A model generated the notes under the pieces. That model was not told the origin of the DNA. It did not search any database and was given only the letters and a program-made list of their open reading frames with translations. From contig NZ_CP091881.1 in assembly GCF_022163125.1 (NCBI RefSeq), positions 1,674,001 to 1,738,000 on the forward strand: a DNA stretch of 64,000 nucleotides, in the 5' to 3' direction. The translations under genes and the position numbers were made by a program. Shown in pieces: positions 47,840 through 57,009 of the stretch (within the stretch, counting starts at the first letter, position 1; each line of letters opens with the position of its first letter). The DNA comes from Paenibacillus sp. HWE-109 (GTDB taxonomy: Bacteria; Bacillota; Bacilli; Paenibacillales; NBRC-103111).

Positions 47840-49906
47840 ATGATGAAAACACAAGGTACTGAGCGTCGAAGGTCATTTTCACAAGTCTCATTGAAAGTCA
47901 AACTGCCTGTTTGGATCAGCTTGTTAGTCATTCTTGTACTTGCAGCAACGAGCATATGCACGTATATGTTCGGGTCCCAAATTGTGATGAAGAAAAGCAA
48001 AGATGAGATCAATACGAATGTAGAACGAATCGGACAATATTTGCAATCCACTGCTGAGTTGGAGGAGCAGAGTCTTTACCTGGTATCGGTCGAAGGTGAA
48101 CTGAAGGATTTGTTGAAGCTAAGAAATCAAAAAACCTTGTCAGATCAAGACTTTTTCGCTCCCAAAAATGAACTGCAAGCCAAGACGAATGCCTTACTTG
48201 CGCAAAGCATAAAAGGTACACAAGGTATCCAGACGATCACACTCGTTGATAATAAAGGAACTACAATTGCCAGCAACAATCCGGGGTCGTTGAAAGCCGA
48301 TCTTTCGGAACGCGATTATTTCAAAGAAGCCATGCAGGGCAAATTTGCTATCAGTGACGCATTGATCTCCAAGACGACAGGTACGTTGGTCAATGTTTTC
48401 GCGCAGCCCGTAAAAGGTGAAGATGGCACAGTTCTTGGCGTGTGTATTCTCACCATTGATACATCGCTATTTGTCAATAAGCTGAAAGGGATTACCATTA
48501 ACGAAGAAGGACGGGTATTTGTCGTAAGCCGCCAAGGAACCATTATCTATCACTCGACAGTACCGGATATGATTGGGAAGAAATTAGAATCCGAGCAATA
48601 TGCGGATGTTCTTAAGCAAAAAGCGTCTGACCAACTTTTGATGGGAAATCTCGATAACGAGGAAACGTACATTCGCTATGCGAAGATCCCGAGAGCAGAT
48701 TGGATGATTGTTGTTGCGGATGACTATAGTGATATTCAAAGACCTTTAGATGATTTGATGACAAAAATCGTTATGATTACGATTGCTGCTGTTGTTATTG
48801 CTTTGTTGGCTGGTATCTTGATTTCCAGAAGCATTACGTCTCCTATTACGAAGCTGGTAGTTCTGTTCAAGAAGCTATCCTCCGGGGATTTGACAGTGCG
48901 AACGGAAGGCAAATATAATGGCGAATTCGGCGAGCTAGCTGATAGCTTTGATACCATGGTAGCAAAAAACAAAGAATTAATCGGTCATATGAACACCTCC
49001 ATTGAGGTGTTGAATACAAGCACAAGCGAATTGGAACAAACGTCGAAGAAAACGGCGCAATCGATTCAGGAAACGTCCGTAACCACGATGGAAATCGCAA
49101 GAGCCATGGATTCGCAGTCTAATGAGACGGAAACGATTGTAGGCAAGTTCTATGAATTGGGCGAAAAGATAGAAACGATCGGCAGTAAAACACAATCCGT
49201 GAAGGAACGTTCGGAAGCGATTCTTGAAGTTTTTGATACGAACAAGGAAATTATCGAGAATTTGATAGACATCAATCAAAGGAATGAACAAGAAGTCCAA
49301 AAAATATCGGCGATTACGGGATTACTGGCTGAAAGCTCCAACCACATTCGCACCATTACCGGGACGATAGGCGATATTGCCAAGCAGACGAACCTATTGG
49401 CGCTGAATGCCTCGATTGAAGCGGCAAGAGCAGGCGAGCATGGAAGAGGCTTCGCTGTTGTAGCGGATGAAATCCGCAAATTAGCCGAGCAATCTTCCAA
49501 GCAGTCCGGAGAAATTAATGAAATCATTCGAATGACGCTTTCACATGTCGATGAGAACAATCAAAGTGTGGGTGAAATTCAGTCGATTGCCTTGAAACAA
49601 GATGAGTTCGTTGGTAAAACACAACAAGCGTTCACGGTGATCCAAGAACACGTGAAGGATATAACCGATCAAATTCAATCAATGGCAGGCGATGTTATCC
49701 ATATGGAACAAGATAAAGATGATGTGCTGGAGTCCGCGCAAAGCTTATCCGCTTCCGGTGAAGAAGTTTCCGCATCTGTAGAAGAAGTAACGGCTACTGT
49801 ACAAGATCAATCTTCCATGGTTCAAACCCTTGCCGGCATGGTGGCGAGCATCGACAGCTTAACGAAGAATCTCGCTGATTTCTCGGCGCAGTTCAAAGTA
49901 AAATAA
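47840..49906 (+). CDS. Methyl-accepting chemotaxis protein with dCache-type sensor
   Basis: 688 residues from ATG 47840 with AGAGGAG upstream. Membrane helix about 20-42 (LPVWISLLVILVLAATSICT), extracellular double-Cache domain (about 45-300; LVDNKGTTIASNNPG, SERDYFKEAMQGKFAISDA), second helix about 305-325, HAMP (about 326-380) and the methyl-accepting signalling domain with hairpin tip region EAARAGEHGRGFAVVADEIR. It senses an unknown extracellular ligand and signals to CheA/CheW. It stands alone, without other che genes in the window. Confidence 0.95.
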   Translation: MMKTQGTERRRSFSQVSLKVKLPVWISLLVILVLAATSICTYMFGSQIVMKKSKDEINTNVERIGQYLQSTAELEEQSLYLVSVEGELKDLLKLRNQKTLSDQDFFAPKNELQAKTNALLAQSIKGTQGIQTITLVDNKGTTIASNNPGSLKADLSERDYFKEAMQGKFAISDALISKTTGTLVNVFAQPVKGEDGTVLGVCILTIDTSLFVNKLKGITINEEGRVFVVSRQGTIIYHSTVPDMIGKKLESEQYADVLKQKASDQLLMGNLDNEETYIRYAKIPRADWMIVVADDYSDIQRPLDDLMTKIVMITIAAVVIALLAGILISRSITSPITKLVVLFKKLSSGDLTVRTEGKYNGEFGELADSFDTMVAKNKELIGHMNTSIEVLNTSTSELEQTSKKTAQSIQETSVTTMEIARAMDSQSNETETIVGKFYELGEKIETIGSKTQSVKERSEAILEVFDTNKEIIENLIDINQRNEQEVQKISAITGLLAESSNHIRTITGTIGDIAKQTNLLALNASIEAARAGEHGRGFAVVADEIRKLAEQSSKQSGEINEIIRMTLSHVDENNQSVGEIQSIALKQDEFVGKTQQAFTVIQEHVKDITDQIQSMAGDVIHMEQDKDDVLESAQSLSASGEEVSASVEEVTATVQDQSSMVQTLAGMVASIDSLTKNLADFSAQFKVK

Positions 49907-49918
49907 CCCTTGTTGTGT

Positions 49919-49950
49919 GAAGAAGCTGCCCGGGTTGCAGCTTCTTTTTT
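49919..49950 (+). terminator. Rho-independent terminator of the chemotaxis receptor gene
   Basis: AGAAGCTGC-CCGGGTT-GCAGCTTCT followed by TTTTT. Confidence 0.9.
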
Positions 49951-49987
49951 GTTGTTGTTTGTTGGCTTATCCCAACTTTGTAGATGA

Positions 49988-50287
49988 ATGCTACATATGG
50001 AAGCGTTTTTTATACGAAGATTGCTGCTCGGAGAAGGCCGGCCAAGTGATACACGCGAGCAATGGACCCAGTTTGCTTATGATCCGATGCCTGTTTTGTT
50101 CGCTGTGCTGACGGATGAAATTGATTCGCTTGTCAGTACGGGAGACATTGAACAGGATTTGGAGCTGCTGCTGTTTGCTATAAACAATATGACTAGTGAG
50201 TTGATTCCTCCCCAGCTTCGACTTGAATCTATTCACATGGTGTTGCTAGTAAATATAATTATTGCTGGAGTTGGTTCTGAAGCATAA
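49988..50287 (+). CDS. Small hypothetical protein
   Basis: 99 residues, not recognised. It is helical in character, with LFAVLTDEIDSLVSTGD and LELLLFAINNMTSELIPPQL, and could be the C-terminal domain of a TetR-like regulator, but no HTH precedes it. No good ribosome site is seen before the ATG. It may be a gene remnant. Confidence 0.35.
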   Translation: MLHMEAFFIRRLLLGEGRPSDTREQWTQFAYDPMPVLFAVLTDEIDSLVSTGDIEQDLELLLFAINNMTSELIPPQLRLESIHMVLLVNIIIAGVGSEA

Positions 50288-50727
50288 CGAAAAAAGAAAA
50301 TCAAGTAAGCAAATTCCAAAAAGAATGTCATAAGTTGTTACAGCCATAAACTCCGGATCTAATCAATTGAGCCAATATAAATCGCTTTGCTTTAACCTCA
50401 AAAGGGGAAGAACAGCATCAAGCCATATCCAAAATAATAGAGCATTATTTTTAAGGGATTTTGCAGCACATACCGGGAAAACAAGCGGGATCAAGTCGTC
50501 AAAAGTTTAGGTCTTTTGAGTCTGGCTATGAATCAAAATGAAAATTTTTGTTCCTCTTTTTAAATTGTCTTGGGAGGTTGTTGCGGAGTTTATAGAATTA
50601 TCTGGACAAAAGCTGTTTAAGGAAATGGGCTATGGTCTTAGCCTTAGCCTTTATGGAAACAAAGACAAGCTTAGGAGCGTCGTATATTACATAAATATTT
50701 ATATTATAAAACATGGAGAGTGAGTTT
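50288..50727 (+). other. Gene-free stretch with a possible transposase scrap
   Basis: No intact gene. Around 50468-50530 one frame reads TYRENKRDQVVKSLGLLSLA, which resembles the N-terminal region (SYREGGKVRQRVVKHLG-like) of IS1634/IS4-type transposases; it has no start or continuation. The stretch is AT-rich. A weak 61-codon frame at 50538-50723 has no ribosome site and is not accepted. Confidence 0.3.
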
Positions 50728-51348
50728 ATGAAGAAATATATTATTGGTTTTATCTTTGGAGCAGTTCTTTCTACATCGTCGGTTATTTACGCATCAGATT
50801 CGATTCAATCATTACTTTGGCCTGTTCAGTTTGAAATCAATGGAAAATCCCATGAATTAGGGGATGACTACGCAGTGCTTAACTATAAGGGTCATGCATA
50901 TGTACCTGTACGTTTTGTTGCAGAAAAATTAAATCAAGGTATTAATTACAGAAATAAGGATAACACAATCTCTATTATGACTGAGCCTAGTGGTGATAAC
51001 GAGGCGGAAAAAAAAATATGGCAAATACAATATCGAATACATGTAGGAGATGACAAAAATCACATCATATCGATTTTTGGAGAGCCTTCCAAAATCACCA
51101 ATAATTTTAAAAAAGAAATTTGGAGATATGATATTTCGGCTAGAAATGATTATAAATACTCAGAGTCATCACAAAATAATTTGGATTTTAGTGGTTTAGA
51201 AAATGGAAGTATCGGAGCTCAACTTTATATTACGTGGACAAATGATGGGCAAATTGATTCTATTGTTTCAGGGTTCAAACAGGATAGATGGGTATATAAT
51301 TATTATGTCCTTACGGATGGATCTTCAGGAATTAATTTGATGGAATAA
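50728..51348 (+). CDS. Secreted protein with copper-amine-oxidase-like stalk domain
   Basis: 206 residues from ATG 50728. A signal peptide (KKYIIGFIFGAVLSTSSVIY) is followed by the stalk domain (about 30-85: FEINGKSHELGDDYAVLNYKG, YVPVRFVAEKL). A C-terminal part of about 110 residues has IHVGDDKNHIISIFGEPSKI, a SmpA/BamE-like repeat often seen behind stalk domains. The gene is clearly AT-richer than its surroundings, suggesting transfer. Surface or secreted; function unknown. Confidence 0.8.
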   Translation: MKKYIIGFIFGAVLSTSSVIYASDSIQSLLWPVQFEINGKSHELGDDYAVLNYKGHAYVPVRFVAEKLNQGINYRNKDNTISIMTEPSGDNEAEKKIWQIQYRIHVGDDKNHIISIFGEPSKITNNFKKEIWRYDISARNDYKYSESSQNNLDFSGLENGSIGAQLYITWTNDGQIDSIVSGFKQDRWVYNYYVLTDGSSGINLME

Positions 51349-51652
51349 GTAATTACCCATGAGTTATACACATCGTGGTTGAACCTTGGTAATTCTATGA
51401 TTTACTTGTAACCCAATGAAGCATTAAATAATACGGTGGCCAATATAAACGAATAAGTCTTGCTAAGCGTTGTATTTTTCTGACAAAACAAAGAATATTA
51501 GCTCTTGACCCACGTGGTTTCTTGTGAGGGTTTGGCAACGAGTATGGAAAAGGCAGTGGACCATTTCAATAGGGGTGCACCCTTCATTTACCAACTTTAA
51601 TGTAGCTGAACAGATGCAATGAGCAACGAACAGATTATAAAGCTATACGCGC
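51349..51652. other. Gene-free stretch
   Basis: Nothing supportable was seen: no repeat-family element, no hairpin with a T run, and no frame with protein-like composition. Confidence 0.5.
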
Positions 51653-51964
51653 TTGCTATCTGGAGAAACAGGGGGGCGATCGATCTGTGGTCGCACATAT
51701 CCCGCACCGTTCAAACCGCCCTTGACAGAGGGATCGACGCTTTATGAAGTGGAACACGAGGGGGAGAAGGCATGGATTCTCCTCATATTCGGTTTTCAGA
51801 AGCAGTATTACGGAGCGTTCCGATCTGCAGATTTGGAAATATGGGAGCTGCTTGGTGATGGAATGAAGCTGCCAGCAGGTGCACGCCATGGCTCGGTGAT
51901 TCGACTGAGAGGGAGAGATTGCGTCAGTAGACCCCTCGATATGCCCAATCGCGTGCTAGAGTAG
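51653..51964 (+). pseudogene. C-terminal fragment of a GH43-like glycoside hydrolase
   Basis: The frame has LTEGSTLYEVEHEGEKAWIL, QKQYYGAFRSADLEIWELL and MKLPAGARHGSVIRL. These match the last blade of GH43-like hydrolases (TEGPT-L-V, YGA-S-DL-W, FP-GARHG-V). No upstream blades or start remain, so it is a stranded 3' end. Confidence 0.65.
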
Positions 51965-52008
51965 CCGCATAGATTAGTATAAGACAAACAGAAAGGAGGC
52001 CAAATGGA

Positions 52009-52443
52009 ATGACAACTTTCTTAGATTTGAAAACATCGCAGAATGCCAGTTATGCCAACTCGATTGCAATTCCGATTCTGGTTATCAATACGCCTCAGTT
52101 GATTGCTCAACAGACGCTTGATTTATCTGGAGGAACAGCCAATTTGACGCGCGTTGAATTCTCGGGCGTTGTCGCCGTGCAGCTGCCGCTTCTGCCGTTA
52201 GCTACTACCGTATTGGTAAGCGTCGTACGAGGGCTGACAGCAGGAGGCGTCATTGTATTTTCAGCAGCTCAGAATTTGGATCTATCTCTTCTAGGTCCAC
52301 AGCTAATCTCATTCTCCGGTTCCGATTTCAATGCTCCCAATACGGCTGGTGCCGCTTATAGTGTATTTATTCAGACATCTGCACTAGGCACTATTCGCGT
52401 GGGTCCTGAGAGCTTTAACTTTATCGGCGTAAGCGATGTCTAA
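52009..52443 (+). CDS. Small beta-rich protein, possibly of the spore surface
   Basis: 144 residues with an excellent RBS (AAAGGAGG). Not firmly recognised. It is almost free of charge in its middle, rich in T, S, L and V, and predicted all-beta (LTRVEFSGVVAVQLPLLPLA, AAYSVFIQTSALGTIRVGPE). Similar short, uncharged beta proteins in Paenibacillus and Bacillus are spore-coat or exosporium components; this is only an analogy. It has its own strong terminator, so it is a single-gene unit. Confidence 0.65.
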   Translation: MTTFLDLKTSQNASYANSIAIPILVINTPQLIAQQTLDLSGGTANLTRVEFSGVVAVQLPLLPLATTVLVSVVRGLTAGGVIVFSAAQNLDLSLLGPQLISFSGSDFNAPNTAGAAYSVFIQTSALGTIRVGPESFNFIGVSDV

Positions 52444-52461
52444 CTAGCTATGCGAACCTAA

Positions 52462-52506
52462 AGCATGTTTGGTCAATGATTATTCATTGATTGAACATAC
52501 TTTTTA
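52462..52506 (+). terminator. Rho-independent terminator
   Basis: AGCATGTTTGGTCAATGA-TTAT-TCATTGATTGAACATACT is an 18-bp stem with few mismatches, followed by TTTTTA. Confidence 0.88.
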
Positions 52507-52613
52507 CTAGGTTCTGTGTGGTTAGTCTAGAGAACGTAGAGAATTAATAGTTTAACTGTTACAATTAGTTCCAAAATGAAATCATTCCTTACAATGACTC
52601 AAAGGAGTTGTAT

Positions 52614-53312
52614 ATGAAAACAATTGGGCTAATAGGTGGCATGAGCTGGGAGTCATCCTTGCTGTATTATCAAATTATCAATCAGCGTGTAAAAGAAAAA
52701 CTAGGCGGATACCATTCTGCGAAATGTTTGATGTACTCGGTGGATTTTCATGAAATTAAGACGCTTCAAGATCAAGGGAAATGGGAGGAAGCTACACGAA
52801 TCATGATTGATTCTGCGCAGCGACTCCAAGCCGGGGGTTCTGATTTCATTGTGATATGCACGAATACGATGCATAAGATGGCTAAGGAAGTAGCGGAATC
52901 AGTGACAATTCCTTTGGTACATATAGCTGACGCGACGGCGGCTGAGATTGTAAAGTGCGGTATTCGTAAAGTCGCTTTGCTGGGTACAGCTTTTACAATG
53001 GAGCAAGATTTTTACAAGGGCAGACTAACTGACAAATTTGGACTTGAGGTCCTTGTTCCAGGTGACGCAGCAAGGAAGATTATTCATGATATCATCTATC
53101 AAGAACTTTGCCTCGGAATTGTCAAAGAAAGCTCTAAAGCCTCCTATATTGCGATCATTCAGGATCTTGTCCAAGAGGGAGCAGAGGCAGTGATTCTTGG
53201 CTGCACAGAAATTGGCTTATTACTATCGGCAAAGGATTGCAGCATTCCTGTGTTTGATACGACTAGGATTCACGCTGAATACGCTGTGGATTTTGCATTG
53301 CGGGATGAATAG
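52614..53312 (+). CDS. Aspartate/glutamate racemase family protein
   Basis: 232 residues from ATG 52614, after AAAGGAG. The family start KTIGLIGGMSWESSLLYYQI is followed by the two catalytic cysteines in IVICTNTMHKMA and VILGCTEIGLL. Members racemise aspartate, glutamate or broader amino acids without a cofactor (YgeA/RacX-like). D-amino acids may serve the cell wall or biofilm. Single-gene unit, followed at once by repeat A6. Confidence 0.93.
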   Translation: MKTIGLIGGMSWESSLLYYQIINQRVKEKLGGYHSAKCLMYSVDFHEIKTLQDQGKWEEATRIMIDSAQRLQAGGSDFIVICTNTMHKMAKEVAESVTIPLVHIADATAAEIVKCGIRKVALLGTAFTMEQDFYKGRLTDKFGLEVLVPGDAARKIIHDIIYQELCLGIVKESSKASYIAIIQDLVQEGAEAVILGCTEIGLLLSAKDCSIPVFDTTRIHAEYAVDFALRDE

Positions 53313-53315
53313 AGA

Positions 53316-53570
53316 TGGGGCTGCCTCGCGGGAGGGAACTACAGTGCGCTATTCTATCAAAAAGTGGCATGATCGCGAGCGAGAAGGAACTACAGTCCGC
53401 TATTTTGTCTTTTACTAGGAAATTCAGCGTGTTTCGTGAAAATAAGACCCTGTAGTTCCGCTATGACCCTTGCATTCCCGATATTGGCATAAATAGCGGC
53501 CTGTAGTTCCCTCCCAGGATTGGTCAGTTGGAAAAGGCTCATCATTCAGGGCGATAAAGCCGTTTATCTC
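53316..53570. repeat. Family A element, copy A6
   Basis: It starts right behind the racemase stop with GGGCTGCCTCGCGGGAGGGAAC. Units are at 53334 and 53385 (51 bp; the second reads AGGAACTACAGTCCGC). AAGACCCTGTAGTTCCGCTA and the inverted end AATAGCGGCCTGTAGTTCCC follow, then the 3' module ATTCAGGGCGATAAAGCCG. Confidence 0.85.
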
Positions 53571-53700
53571 ATGATTGGTACGAACCGAGTAGAGGGGATG
53601 AGATGGTAGATTTGAAAATAATGCTTGCTTAACATGTACTTCCTTGTAGTATAATACAAACAAATGTTCTATTTCTCATCATCTAAGAAGGGAACTCAAT

Positions 53701-54129
53701 ATGATCCGCATGAAGAAGAGTTTTTTATTCCTGATCGTTATGCTGCTTGCAGTAGCAACTTCTTATTATTTGTATAATAGTGAGATTCTGCAAGGAGAAG
53801 AAGGCGTCCGAGTGACCATTACATTCCCAAGTGATCGCTATCCGGAAACGGCAGCGCACATTAGGGATGCCATCTCGAATGGCAAATCGTCTGTGTGCAC
53901 GATAGATCGAGTTCATGCCGAAGAGCACCGCAAACTATCGCTGAAAGGCGTTGCGACCAAGAGCGGATTCGATCGTGACGAGTGGCCGATGGCGATGTGC
54001 TCGGAAGGCGGCAAAGGCGCCGATATCCGGTATGTTTCGCCATCGGACAATCGTGGAGCAGGCTCGTGGTTCTCTAACCAGTTGGAGAAATATCCGAATG
54101 GAACAAGGGTGGCCGTTCAAGTGAAATAG
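53701..54129 (+). CDS. nucB: NucA/NucB-type extracellular deoxyribonuclease
   Basis: 142 residues. One N-terminal signal or anchor helix (SFLFLIVMLLAVATSYYLY) precedes the NucA/NucB domain: TITFPSDRYPETAAHIRDAI, VCTIDR, RDEWPMAMCSEGGKGADI and YVSPSDNRGAGSWF, where DRDEWPMA and SDNRGAGSW are the active-site blocks. NucB of Bacillus degrades extracellular DNA during sporulation and disperses biofilm; NucA cuts DNA for transformation. A phosphate-scavenging role would suit the phn operon but is inference. RBS AAGGGA. Converges on the PhyH gene. Confidence 0.9.
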   Translation: MIRMKKSFLFLIVMLLAVATSYYLYNSEILQGEEGVRVTITFPSDRYPETAAHIRDAISNGKSSVCTIDRVHAEEHRKLSLKGVATKSGFDRDEWPMAMCSEGGKGADIRYVSPSDNRGAGSWFSNQLEKYPNGTRVAVQVK

Positions 54130-54149
54130 CATCGATAGCCTAGTCAGGT

Positions 54150-54971
54150 TTATTCCGCGTGTTCAGGCCTGTTCGCAAGCCAATCCTCCAAAGTAGCGAC
54201 AAGCGCAGGTTTTTTGCGGCTTCTTGCGAGAAAACCTGCACCGTGATTAAGCATAGGATCTTGATCCGTAGGCTGATAACGAAGATCAACGCTCCAGCGA
54301 ACCTCATTAGACAGATTCGGAGTGGACATATGCAGGCAGCGGTCATTGAAAAGAATTGCGCTTCCTGCAGGTACAGGCAAGGCTACAGTTTCCGTTTTGC
54401 CTAGCTGGCTTTCCTTCAAAGCCGTGTAACCTGTTCCTGTGTAAGTCTCTTGATGCCATTTGAGCACACGTTTACGGTGCGTCTTGGGCTTGATATGAAG
54501 GCATCCGTTTATCTCATTGGCATCAACAAGCGGGATCCACACTGTAATAACGGGATTAGAATTGGCATCAGGCCAATACGATTTGTCTTGGTGCCAAGGA
54601 ACGGCTCCGGCTGCTACCTTCGGAACTTTCGGGCGGACGTTGTACACGGGATTCGAGAATAGCTCACCTCCAATTAAAGATTCAACAGCGTCCAAGATTT
54701 TAGGGTTGCTCATGAGCGTGAAGTAGCCAGGAATGCGGTCGCGCCAGCTCCGGCCATATTTCAGGAAATGATCTGCTGATAAATCTTGGAAAAGCTCGGC
54801 CAATCGGTACGGAAAGGGTCGATCCTCCAGCTTGTCAGTAATAAGTCCATCCAGATAAAGCTCATCGGCAATGCTAGAAACCTTCTGGGTCATGGCTTCG
54901 CGAGCGGGCGCTAATTCTTCTTGGTTAAACTTCCGCTTTGTAGTTGTTTGTTCAAGCTGCTCAACCTCCAA
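54150..54971 (-). CDS. Phytanoyl-CoA dioxygenase (PhyH) family oxygenase, 5' end possibly frameshifted
   Basis: 273 codons. Fe(II)/2-oxoglutarate oxygenase landmarks are VPWHQDKSYWPDANSN (H-x-D of the facial triad), VWIPLVDANEINGCLHIKP, and the distal His and Arg region ILFNDRCLHMSTPNLSNEVRWSVDLRY (key LHMSTPN and RWSVDLRY). The annotated TTG at 54971 has no ribosome site. A TTG at 54955 does (GGAGG at 54969-54965, 9 bp away) but is one frame off, reading LNKQLQSGSLTKKN-stop; adding one base near 54920 would join it to EELAPAREAMTQK. Either a recent frameshift or an assembly error is likely. It may hydroxylate a small molecule. Confidence 0.8.
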   Translation of the reverse strand: MEVEQLEQTTTKRKFNQEELAPAREAMTQKVSSIADELYLDGLITDKLEDRPFPYRLAELFQDLSADHFLKYGRSWRDRIPGYFTLMSNPKILDAVESLIGGELFSNPVYNVRPKVPKVAAGAVPWHQDKSYWPDANSNPVITVWIPLVDANEINGCLHIKPKTHRKRVLKWHQETYTGTGYTALKESQLGKTETVALPVPAGSAILFNDRCLHMSTPNLSNEVRWSVDLRYQPTDQDPMLNHGAGFLARSRKKPALVATLEDWLANRPEHAE

Positions 54972-55084
54972 TATTTGTTGTAAGATAGATATATGGTATC
55001 ATCTCATCGTGCAACTGTATTTGGTCAAGAGTTCATTAATTGATCAATTCTTCCGGTGAAATGAGTGAGAATGCGAGGCGGAAT

Positions 55085-55948
55085 ATGTCCCTTATAACAT
55101 CAGCTAATCCTTTTGTAAGAGTGGCTCACTATTATCGTTTTCCTATCGTTCGAAATCAGGATGAGCGGGTTAGAATCGGTTATTGTTATGCTTTCCATTT
55201 CGTTGCCGGAGGCAGAGGAAGCATTACGGTCGGAGGTCGAACATACCCGGTAAAAAAAGGAGACTTGATTTATTTTCCGCCTGAAGTCAGACATGCTTTT
55301 TACTCCAATGAGGATCATCCCTTATCTACGTATAATTTGTATTGTGAACTCTGGAACTGCAATATCGCGACAAGCCAGCATCTAGTATGGGACGAATCCA
55401 ATTTTAATCCTGACCTGCTCACGCTTGTAAATCCTTGCCCGGAGTTAGAGTCGTTATCCGTCATTACGCCAGTACAATACCACTCCCTGTTGGGACAAAC
55501 CCTTATACATGCCGTGACCCAATTCAATAAAAAAGAACCTTATACCGAATTAATTGTCAATAGTCTGGTCAAAGCTTTTCTTTTAGAGTTAGTGCAAGCG
55601 GCTTCACGATCCCAGTTCTCAGACTATCGAATTCTTCCTATCATCGAGCGAATCGACAAAGAAGCAAGCAGAAGCCGAGGCTATGAAGAATGGATGGCTG
55701 AATGCGGGCTCCACAAAACGCAATTTCATGAATTGTTCAAGCAAGCAACAGGCATGTCTCCCAAGGCGTACTGGACCCAAGCGATCATGAGGCATGTGGA
55801 AGCTGCACTTTGGGAGAGCAACCGATCCGTTACCGCCATTGCGGAGGATTTCGGTTATTCCTCGGTTCACCATTTCACGAAACAATTTACGCAATTTCAT
55901 GGCGTATCGCCTACGGAGTTTCGAAAGCGTCAGCGTAATAGGCTGTAG
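55085..55948 (+). CDS. AraC family transcriptional regulator
   Basis: 287 residues from ATG 55085, preceded by GAGG at 55075-55078; longer starts at 55040 or 55061 lack a site. Cupin sensor: YCYAFHFVAGGRGSITVGGR, GDLIYFPPEVRHAFYS. Double HTH: MAECGLHKTQFHELFKQATG and VTAIAEDFGYSSVHHFTKQF. It is divergent from the PhyH oxygenase gene (about 110 bp between) and probably controls it. Confidence 0.9.
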   Translation: MSLITSANPFVRVAHYYRFPIVRNQDERVRIGYCYAFHFVAGGRGSITVGGRTYPVKKGDLIYFPPEVRHAFYSNEDHPLSTYNLYCELWNCNIATSQHLVWDESNFNPDLLTLVNPCPELESLSVITPVQYHSLLGQTLIHAVTQFNKKEPYTELIVNSLVKAFLLELVQAASRSQFSDYRILPIIERIDKEASRSRGYEEWMAECGLHKTQFHELFKQATGMSPKAYWTQAIMRHVEAALWESNRSVTAIAEDFGYSSVHHFTKQFTQFHGVSPTEFRKRQRNRL

Positions 55949-55957
55949 TCCCCGCAT

Positions 55958-56854
55958 TTAAGTTTGATGTTTACGATAATCGCCTGGCGTGACGCCTGTA
56001 TGTTTCTTAAACGTGCGGTTGAAATGGCTGATGTGGTTATATCCAACACGGATAGCTATTTCGGTTACGCTAAGATCCGTTCCCCGGAGCAACTCCATAG
56101 ATGCCTGAATGCGGATGGCTGATAAAAGTTCGATGAATGATTTGCCCCTCACCAACTTCAGCATATGACTGAAATATGATGCGGCCATTAAGGCTTTGGC
56201 CGCCATTCCCTCCAAATGAAGCTCCTCCTGATAATGGGTCTCCATGTAAGCAATTGCCTCATAGAAAGCTTCCCGATGATGAGCCACAATTTGACGTTCA
56301 TTCGGACTTTGCATCTGAGAATGGCGTTGGTATTGTCGGCAGGTAATGACGAGCAGCTTGAGCAGCTCGGCTTTGATCGCCAGTTTATACCCCTCTTCCT
56401 TCTCTTCCCATTCTACAAGTGTGACTTGCAATAGATTCTCCACCACAGTCTGAGTAGAGGGTGGAAGCGTCATTTTTGGCATTAAATCGGCTTCGGATAT
56501 AAGGGGGCGAATATAGGCAAAATCGACAAAGGTTTGTATTTGGGACATGTCCCGAAAGCTTTCATTGATGGCATGGGGCATGAAATCGACCTGGATCATG
56601 ACGAAATCCATCGCATTGCGTTCTTCCAAACGATGCTCCTGAAAGGGGGGAATCGAGAACAGATCCCCTTTGGTCAGCACATATTGCTGACCTGCGGCCC
56701 AATGCAGACAACTGCCAGACAACATATAGCACAACTGTAGATGCTCGTGGGCGTGTAGATGGCGATTCATCGTAAGCGGTCTGCGCACCTCAATTTTAAA
56801 AGGAAACTCTTCATCAAGCATCTCCTTGTACGCATAGATCGGATAATCAGGCAT
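55958..56854 (-). CDS. AraC family transcriptional regulator
   Basis: 298 residues. Cupin sensor: HAHEHLQLCYMLSGSCLHWA, GDLFSIPPFQEHRLE. C-terminal HTH pair: GMAAKALMAASYFSHMLKLV and VTEIAIRVGYNHISHFNRTFKKHTGVTPGDYR, landmarks GYNHISHFNRTF and GVTPGDYR. It is divergent from the sugar isomerase-dehydrogenase pair and is their likely regulator. A cre-like sequence (GGAAAGCGCTGCC, about 56942) lies in the shared 155-bp gap. Confidence 0.9.
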   Translation of the reverse strand: MPDYPIYAYKEMLDEEFPFKIEVRRPLTMNRHLHAHEHLQLCYMLSGSCLHWAAGQQYVLTKGDLFSIPPFQEHRLEERNAMDFVMIQVDFMPHAINESFRDMSQIQTFVDFAYIRPLISEADLMPKMTLPPSTQTVVENLLQVTLVEWEEKEEGYKLAIKAELLKLLVITCRQYQRHSQMQSPNERQIVAHHREAFYEAIAYMETHYQEELHLEGMAAKALMAASYFSHMLKLVRGKSFIELLSAIRIQASMELLRGTDLSVTEIAIRVGYNHISHFNRTFKKHTGVTPGDYRKHQT

Positions 56855-57009
56855 GATGTCCTCCGCGGATCGTCGTTTATTTGTGTTCTAAGCATTATGG
56901 TACACGGATTCGTGGAATAGTTCAAAAAATACATGGAAAAGGGAAAGCGCTGCCTAAATGACCATGCCATAATGTAGAAGCATAGAGGAGAAGAAGCGGA
57001 GGGTACAGG

